From positions 186,001 to 250,000 of the forward strand of contig CAVYFY010000002.1 of NCBI GenBank assembly GCA_963767835.1: a DNA stretch of 64,000 nucleotides, given 5' to 3'. Under the pieces are notes generated by a model, which worked only from the letters and a program-made list of their open reading frames with translations, was not told the origin of the DNA and ran no database searches. The position numbers and the translations under genes were made by a program. Source of the DNA: SIAQ01 sp963767835. Its GTDB lineage: Bacteria; Planctomycetota; Planctomycetia; Gemmatales; Gemmataceae. Below, in pieces: positions 58,301 through 64,000 of the stretch (position 1 is the first letter of the stretch; each line of letters opens with the position of its first letter).

Positions 58301-60970
58301 CTGGGGCTTCTTTTCCTAATCAGCGTGGTCGGCACCTTCGCTCTGATGGGGGATCCAATGGGAGAAGATTTGCGCTTCGGGCGAAAGCATCCTGACATTT
58401 TGATGGGAGGCGCCGCCGTCAACGGGATCGCACCCGCGCCGGCTCCGGTCGCCCCCGTCTGGCCCGAAAATGTGCCGGCCGATGACGCCGAAGCGGTGCT
58501 TGCAGAGGAACCGATCAATCCGATTGCCAACATCGGCAACGAAAAACGGGCGCCGGACCGGTTTCTCGCGGGCCCACCGAACCAGATGCTCTTGAACAAT
58601 CTTGCCAACAACCTCGCGCCCGCAGCCCCGCCCCCGTTTGGCTGGGATTTTGACGATCGCCTGCTGCGCCAGCAGGGAGACTACCAGGCCATTGTGCAGA
58701 AGCACGTCGGCCGGCGCGTGCAATTGCCCCCCGTCCGCGAGTTGTGCGTCGTCCGCGAATATGCCCATCGGCACAAGCAAGAACCCGACGGCGTGCGCCG
58801 TGACTTCACCGAGACGCTGTATTGGCAGCCTGTGCTCGTCATGCCCGACGGCACGGCGCAGGTGCAGTTCGATCTGTCCGATGCGGTGACGCGCTTCCAG
58901 GTTCTCGTGCTCAGCAACACGCTTGACGGCCGGCTCGGTTCCAACAGCATCGAAATCAGCTCCAAGCTCCCCTTCAACGTGGAACCGAAAGTGCCGCTCG
59001 AGGTGACGCAGACCGACCAGATCGCCATTCCGGTCGCCGTCCGCAGTGACCTCGCCAAGAAGACCTCGGTGCAGCTTTCGGCCCGCGTCAAGGGATTGGA
59101 ACTCCAGGATAACGCCGAGCGCGGCCTGGTACTCGAAGCGAACGAGACCAAACGGACTGTGCTGCACGTCAACCCGACCATCAGCGAAGGGGTGGCCTCG
59201 GTGCGCGTCATCGGTAAGACCGGCGGGCACAGCGACGGCGTTGAGCGGAAATTCACCGTTGTTCCGGACGGCTTCCCGGTTGCCGGCTCAAAAAGCGGCG
59301 TCCTGGAAAACGCTGCGGTCGAGCACGAGATCAATCTCCCCGCCGATTGCGTGCCTGGTTCCGTGAAGGTGCAGGCTTACTTCTATCCGTCCCCCGCGGC
59401 CGAATTGCAAGGCGGCCTGGAGGCGATGCTGCGCGAGCCGGTCGGCTGCTTCGAGCAATGTTCCTCGAGCAATTATCCCAACACGCTGGTTCTCAATTAT
59501 TTGAAGCAGACGCGCGAAGCCAATCCCGCCATCGAGAAGCGAGCCCGCCAGCTCGTGCAGTCGGGTTACCAGCGGCTCACCTCTTTTGAATGCGACGATG
59601 GCGCCGGCAAGCGTGGCTACGAATGGTTCGGCGGCGCCGCTCCGCCTCACGAAGCGCTTACCGCCTATGGCCTGTTGCAGTTTCGCGACATGGCTCGTTT
59701 CACCGCCTTGGACGACGCCATGCTCAAGCGCACCGAGAAATTCCTGCTCGATCAGCGCGACGGCAAAGGAGGCTTCAAGCGCAATCCCAGGGGGCTCGAC
59801 CAGTTCGGCCATGCCCCCGAAGCGGTCACCAATGCTTATATCGTCTGGGCTTTGACCGAGAGCGGCGCCAAGGACAATCTCAATGTCGAGCTGGCGGCGC
59901 TCAAGCAGGCGTGCAAGGCGAGCAAGGATCCGTATCTGTTGTCGTTGACCGCCCTGAGCCATTTCAATCGCAAAAAGACCCAAGATGGCATCGATCTTTT
60001 GCAAAGCGTCCGCGAAGCTCAGAAAGAGGACGGCCAGGTTGCCGGCGCCCAGACCAGCATCACCGGCTCGCAGGGGCACGATCTCGCCGTCGAAAGCACC
60101 TCGCTCGCCATCCTCGCTTTCCTCAAGGCGAACCGTTTCGATTTCGACAAGGAGCTCGGCAACGCGATTCGCTGGCTCGGCAAGCAGCGGCGCGGCAGCG
60201 GCAGCTTCGGCGGCACGCAAGCCACCATCCTCGCCCTCAAGGCCATGCTCGCCTATCACGAACGCCAACCCAAGAACCTCCAAGGCGGCGACGTGCAAAT
60301 ACTCCTTCGCACCGACCAGCCGCAGCGATTCGAGCAGCCCCGCGGCAGATTCGGCGGCAAAGTCGCAGTGAAGCCGGACGAAACGCAGGGCATGACGCGG
60401 GCCCCCTTCTCCCCGCATTCGCCGGAGCCGGTCGCCTTATTCCTTCAGGATCGCGATTTGCAGCCCGGCAAAAACATGGTTCAGCTCAGCGTCACCGGCA
60501 ACAACACCCTTCCCTATACGCTCACCTGGTCCTACCGCTCACTGAAGCCGCCCAGCGATCCGCAGGCGCCGATCAAGATCGCCACCAAACTTGCCTCGGC
60601 CAAGGCCAAGGAAGGGCAGACCGTCAAGCTAATCGCGACCATCGAAAACGCCTCCGGCAAAGGGCAGGGAATGACCGTTGCCGCCATCGGGCTGCCCAGC
60701 GGTTTAGCGGTTCTCGAAGACGCCCAGCAGCTCAAGGCGCTGACCCGGATCGAGAAGAATGGCATCAGTGCCTGGGAACTGCGTGGCCGCGAGTTGATCC
60801 TTTATTGGCGCGACCTGGCGCCGGACGCCAAGATCGCGATCGAGCTTGATCTCGCCTGCCGGCTGCCCGGCGTCTACCGCGGCCCTGCCAGCCGGGCATA
60901 TCTCTATTACGACGCCGATCGCAAGCACTGGGTTGAGCCGTTGAATATCCGTATTGCCGAGGCAGAATAG
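55326..60970 (+). CDS. anti-sigma zinc-finger / alpha-2-macroglobulin fusion, one frameshift
   Basis: About 1881 residues after restoring one missing base near 57505; the first frame ends at 57536, the second runs to 60970. ATG 55326 follows AAGGAG. In order: a ZAS-type anti-sigma zinc finger (CEYC, then HLETCPSC, the HxxxCxxC motif); a transmembrane helix near residues 93-117; a coiled coil (120-195); macroglobulin MG-type domains from about residue 300 (HLTTDRPMYRPGETVRFRSL); a predicted membrane hairpin (about 946-967 and 985-1007) with a basic loop LRRLTEGGNPRAW; a Pro/Ala-rich stretch (about 1033-1105); then the thioester motif GCFEQ at about 1373 and the thioester and receptor-like domains. 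Bacterial alpha-2-macroglobulins trap proteases through bait cleavage and thioester capture. The zinc finger should hold the upstream ECF factor in the cytoplasm. Confidence 0.88.
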
Positions 60971-61128
60971 ATTGCCAGGCCTCCGCAAATTCCCTGCCGT
61001 AACGTGCCCGCACCGGCAGGATTTCCTCGATTTCTTGATCCGATTGGTTTTCGGATATCCCCGAAGCCATAGATTCGTGATAGAATAAGAGCGTGATTGA
61101 TCGCCGCTCTTTCACAAGGAGACGAACC

Positions 61129-61674
61129 ATGAAACGTGCAATGATTCTTGGCATCGCGATCCTTGCCGGCTGGCTCGCCCGTGCATCCGTCAGCGAGGCG
61201 CAAGTGATAGTCCGTGCCCCGTTTGTGCGCGTGTATGCCGGTGATGGGGTGGCCGTTCGCGCTCCGTTCGTGAATCTCTACATCCCGGGCGACGGCCCGG
61301 TGGTGTATGGCCCGCGCGTGATTTACCTGCCGCCGCCAGTGGTCGTGCAACAGGCGCCGCCGGCGGTACAACCATTCCCGCCGGCGCCGCAACCGGTGCC
61401 CGATGCCAAAAACGCGCCGCCGCAACCGATTCAGGCGGTGCAAGCGCCGACGTTGGAAGCTTTTTCAAAGTCGTTCCAGGCGAAGGCGGGGGCATACGAT
61501 GTCACCGTGATCAATCCTGTCACCAAGCAACCCACGTCGGTTCGCTTCAGCCTTCCGGAGGGAACGCCGCGCCGGGTCATCGTAACGCGTGATTCGATCG
61601 AATGGGTTTACGCTCTGCGCCAATGGGTGCGCATCGAATTCGACCGCGACGGCGCGACGGTGATTTCCCGCTGA
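61129..61674 (+). CDS. exported hypothetical protein, Pro-rich linker
   Basis: 181 residues from ATG 61129, preceded by ACAAGGAGACGAACC. Signal peptide MKRAMILGIAILAGWLARA with cleavage likely after SVSEA. Two similar short repeats follow (VRAPFVRVYAGDGVAVRAPF and VNLYIPG), then a Pro/Gln-rich linker of about 45 residues (LPPPVVVQQAPPAVQPFPPA), then a beta-rich C-terminal domain (VTVINPVTKQPTSVRFSLPE ... WVRIEFDRDGATVIS). No family recognised. It lies between the macroglobulin gene and a hairpin preceding rpmI. Confidence 0.75.
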   Translation: MKRAMILGIAILAGWLARASVSEAQVIVRAPFVRVYAGDGVAVRAPFVNLYIPGDGPVVYGPRVIYLPPPVVVQQAPPAVQPFPPAPQPVPDAKNAPPQPIQAVQAPTLEAFSKSFQAKAGAYDVTVINPVTKQPTSVRFSLPEGTPRRVIVTRDSIEWVYALRQWVRIEFDRDGATVISR

Positions 61675-61710
61675 GCGAATTGACAATCCAGAGCGCGATT
61701 CTACAATATT

Positions 61711-61750
61711 CAACTCTCTTCGGCACTTCCGAGGGGAGTTGTTGTTTTTC
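61711..61750 (+). terminator. 13-bp hairpin with T-rich tail before rpmI
   Basis: CAACTCTCTTCGG (61711-61723) pairs with CCGAGGGGAGTTG (61729-61741) across a five-base loop CACTT, with three G-T pairs and no mismatch. TTGTTTTTC follows at once. It is a plausible intrinsic terminator for the upstream gene or an attenuator for rpmI, whose ATG is 21 bases further on. Confidence 0.65.
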
Positions 61751-61762
61751 ACGGAGCCGGTC

Positions 61763-61957
61763 ATGCCGAAGCAGAAGACGCACAAGGCCTCGCGCAAGCG
61801 ATTCAAGATATCCGCCACCGGAAAGTTGAAACGATCCCAGGCAGGCAAGAAGCACTTGAACAGCCCCAAGTCCGCCAAGCGCAAACGCCAACTGCGCGGC
61901 CGAGTCGCCGAGATCGGCATCGTCGCGCAAAAGTACATCGCGGCGATGGGCGGATGA
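61763..61957 (+). CDS. rpmI: 50S ribosomal protein L35
   Basis: 64 residues from ATG 61763 (CGGAG upstream). The signature PKQKTHKASRKRFKISATGK and HLNSPKSAKRKRQLRG is typical of bacterial L35, with the family's usual length and basic composition. The open frame begins at TTG 61739, but the conserved MPKQKTHK start favours 61763. First gene of the rpmI-rplT cluster; no infC is seen directly upstream. Confidence 0.96.
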   Translation: MPKQKTHKASRKRFKISATGKLKRSQAGKKHLNSPKSAKRKRQLRGRVAEIGIVAQKYIAAMGG

Positions 61958-61965
61958 TTCTTTTC

Positions 61966-62015
61966 CGCTTGCGTTTAGCGCTCGCCTGGCGCCATGCGAG
62001 CGCTAAACGCAAGCG
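61966..62015. repeat. perfect 20-bp inverted repeat between rpmI and rplT
   Basis: Arms 61966-61985 (CGCTTGCGTTTAGCGCTCGC) and 61996-62015 are perfect complements around a 10-base loop. No T run follows. It could be a REP-like element or a structure for control or processing of the rpmI-rplT mRNA. Confidence 0.85.
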
Positions 62016-62083
62016 AAACCACCGACGCACGCAGGGATCACCATGCCCCTGCCCGTCGTGTTTTTTTCGAAAGGAGCCAAGTC

Positions 62084-62438
62084 ATGGTTCGCGCACGCAG
62101 CGGCATGCCGCTCAAGAAAGGCCGCGCTCGCACTGCGCAAGCTCACCAAGGGCTTTCGCGCCAGCCGGCATAATCTTTATCGCCAATCGCTCGTCACCTT
62201 GATCCGCGGCCGGGTCTACGCCTTCCGCGATCGGCGGGTCCGCAAGCGCATGTTTCGCCGGCTGTGGATCATCCGCATCAACGCCGCCTGCCGATCGCGC
62301 GGCACGCGCTACAGCCAGCTTATGCACGGCTTGCAAAAGGCAGCGGTCGAGTTGAATCGCCAATCGCTATCGGAAATCGCCATCCACGACGCGACCACCT
62401 TCGACAAGATCGTGGAGTTGGCGAAAAAGAACCTGTGA
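62084..62438 (+). CDS. rplT: 50S ribosomal protein L20, one frameshift near the N-terminus
   Basis: The ATG at 62084 has an AAGGAG site and reads VRARSG, the normal L20 start. The rest (LRKLTKGFRASRHNLYRQSL, VYAFRDRRVRKRMFRRLWII, INAACRSRGTRYSQLMHGL) is in another frame that joins near 62105. Removing one base gives 117 residues, the standard length for this rRNA-binding assembly protein. L20 is essential in nearly all bacteria, so a real null allele is unlikely and a sequencing indel is the simplest explanation. Confidence 0.93.
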
Positions 62439-62471
62439 CGAACTGGCCATTCTCCGGCAAGCGGTTATGTC

Positions 62472-62948
62472 ATGCCCCGACGCTATGATGACGACGACTA
62501 CGACGACGATGTAGACGACGACGATGATTACCGACACCGTCGATCGCGACGTCCGCGGAGAGGCTCGCGCGCTGCTTCGCGGCTGATGGGGCCGGCGATT
62601 TCGCTCATGGTGGTTGCGGGCGTATCTTTCGTCGTCTTGATGGTCGCTTGCCCCATCAATCTCGTGAGCATCATCAACAAACCTGCAATCCCAGGAAAAG
62701 GGGGCGAGCGCGTCGGCAATTTCATTGGGGCCGGCGTCTGCATGCCTCTCTTTATGATCGGCAACATCGTGACTGCCGTCGGCGGCTACATGATGTACAG
62801 CAAGCGCAACTATGCCATGGCAATGACTGCGGCCATCCTGGCGATTATTCCTTGTTTCAGCCCTTGTTATCTGCTAGGCATTCCATTTGGGATTTGGGCG
62901 GTGATCGTTTTGCTCGATCCAGAGGTCAAGGAAGCATTTGGCGTCTGA
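62472..62948 (+). CDS. small membrane protein with Asp-rich N-terminus
   Basis: 158 residues from ATG 62472. The first ~35 residues alternate between a highly acidic tract (DDDDYDDDVDDDDDY) and a basic one (RHRRSRRPRRGSRAASR). Three hydrophobic segments follow (ISLMVVAGVSFVVLMVACPI; VCMPLFMIGNIVTAVGGYMM; AMTAAILAIIPCFSPCYLLG), ending FGIWAVIVLLDPEVKEAFGV, a C-terminus common in small planctomycete membrane proteins. Function unknown. It lies between rplT and pheS, where most bacteria have no gene. Confidence 0.8.
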   Translation: MPRRYDDDDYDDDVDDDDDYRHRRSRRPRRGSRAASRLMGPAISLMVVAGVSFVVLMVACPINLVSIINKPAIPGKGGERVGNFIGAGVCMPLFMIGNIVTAVGGYMMYSKRNYAMAMTAAILAIIPCFSPCYLLGIPFGIWAVIVLLDPEVKEAFGV

Positions 62949-62977
62949 AGGCGGTTGTTGGGAGATAACAGAATATC

Positions 62978-64000
62978 ATGTCCGATCTCGCCACACTCGA
63001 GCAACGCGCGCAAACCGGGTTGGCCGCCTGTGCCGATGAAGCGGCCTTGCGCCCTGGCACACGAAATATTTCGGCGACAAAGGCGAAGTGTCGATCGCGA
63101 TGAAGGCGGTTGGGGCGTTGCCTCACGATCAGCGCAAGGCCTACGGCCAAGAAGCCAACCGTATCAAGGCAGCACTCATTGCGGCCTATGAGCAATCTCT
63201 GGGCGCGGCGAAAGAGCGAGCGCTGAAACGCCAGCCTCACCGCTAATCCGCTTGACGTGACTTTACCGGGCCGGCCGGTGCAACGTGGCCGCTTGCACGT
63301 CGCCACGCAGATCATGCGGCAAATCTACGGCATCTTCGCCGACATGGGCTTCCAGATCTACCGCACGCGCGAAGTCGAAACCGATGAAATGAACTTCGAG
63401 CTCCTGAACATGCCGCCGCACCATCCGGCCCGTGACATGTGGGACACCTTCCACACCACCGTTCCCGGCGTGATCCTGCGCACGCACACCTCGCCCGGCC
63501 AAATCCACGTGATGCGCGAGTTTCATCCCAACCCGATCCGCGTGATCTTGCCCGGCATGTGCTACCGCTATGAAGCGATCACCACGCGCAGCGAAATTCA
63601 GTTCCAGCAAGTGGAGGGCCTGGTCATCGGCGCTCAGGTCACGATGGCCGATCTGAAGGGAACCATCACGGCGTTCGCACGCCGGCTGTTCGGGCAGGAA
63701 CGGCAAGTCCGGCTTCGCTCGAGCTATTTCCCGTTCACGGAGCCGTCGATCGAGGTGGACATCGATTGGCCGAAGGACGATCCAAATGCCGATCGCTTGA
63801 CGAAAGGTACGGGTTGGCTGGAAATCATGGGGGCCGGCATGGTGCATCCGGTGGTCCTGCGCAATGGCGGCTACGACCCCGCCAAGTTCAGCGGCTTCGC
63901 CTTCGGCATGGGCCCGCAGCGCATCACGATGCTCAAGCACGCCATCGACGATATTCGCCAATTTTGGGGCAACGATCTGCGGTTCTTGCGGCAATTTTGA
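62978..64000 (+). CDS. pheS: phenylalanyl-tRNA synthetase alpha subunit, two frameshifts
   Basis: Class II synthetase catalytic subunit that charges tRNA-Phe. The start MSDLATLEQRAQTGLAACAD (ATG 62978, GGGAGATAAC upstream) is followed by a missing base near 63054 and an extra base near 63231. The shifts compensate, and the total of 1023 bases gives 340 residues, as expected. Motif 2 is in MREFHPNPIRVILPGMCYR and the region around FHQVEGL-like FQQVEGLVIG. Motif 3 is FSGFAFGMGPQRITMLKH. N-terminal coiled-coil residues IKAALIAAYEQSLGAAKERA are present. The stop coincides with the last base of the window. Confidence 0.93.

Overview
The window looks like a chromosomal segment of a planctomycete, probably of the Gemmatales. 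Three things point there: paired DUF1592-type cytochrome and DUF1552 genes, a giant secreted protein with an N-terminal LEPR-XLL-like motif, and many GC-rich palindromic intergenic repeats. This is inferred from gene content; no 16S rRNA is present. I saw no tRNA, rRNA or CRISPR array.

Layout. 1-8.7 kb is a scrap-yard of mobile DNA: two near-identical inverted IS630 copies, an ISAs1 fragment, a frameshifted large serine recombinase, IS66 remains and an unassigned transposase. Between them lie remnants of a minus-strand defence-like operon (C-terminus of a DrmD-like SNF2 helicase, a translationally coupled 232-residue protein, a UvrD-type helicase fragment). 8.7-10.2 kb holds an aldehyde dehydrogenase. 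10.9-33.4 kb is a cell-surface glycan or small-molecule assembly region: polytopic membrane proteins, radical SAM enzyme, GNAT acetyltransferase, HTTM-like protein, asparagine synthetase, GT2, M20 hydrolase, two methyltransferases, FAD oxidoreductase, WbqC, a carbamoyltransferase/SxtJ/DUF5989 trio, SGNH hydrolase, NDP-sugar dehydratase and DegT aminotransferase. 33.9-47.1 kb is one 4406-residue ORF built from FG-GAP, FCCH-like, BNR and laminin-G-like repeats. 47.2-49.0 kb is an apparent insertion element that splits an older palindromic repeat. 49.1-54.3 kb holds a methyltransferase and the DUF1552/DUF1592 pair. 54.5-61.0 kb is an ECF sigma factor followed by a very large fusion of a zinc-finger anti-sigma domain with an alpha-2-macroglobulin. 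61.1-64.0 kb carries rpmI, rplT and pheS with an extra membrane-protein gene between rplT and pheS.

The best candidate for an undescribed system is the sigma factor plus anti-sigma/alpha-2-macroglobulin pair. Its architecture suggests an envelope sensor in which protease attack on an extracytoplasmic macroglobulin is signalled to an ECF sigma factor. The second is the putative insertion element at 47.28-48.98 kb.

Caution on sequence quality: at least eleven single-base frameshifts interrupt conserved genes, including the essential rplT and pheS. Most are therefore more likely sequencing or assembly indels than real lesions. I annotate those genes as CDS spanning the shift. Clearly truncated mobile or defence debris is listed as pseudogene.
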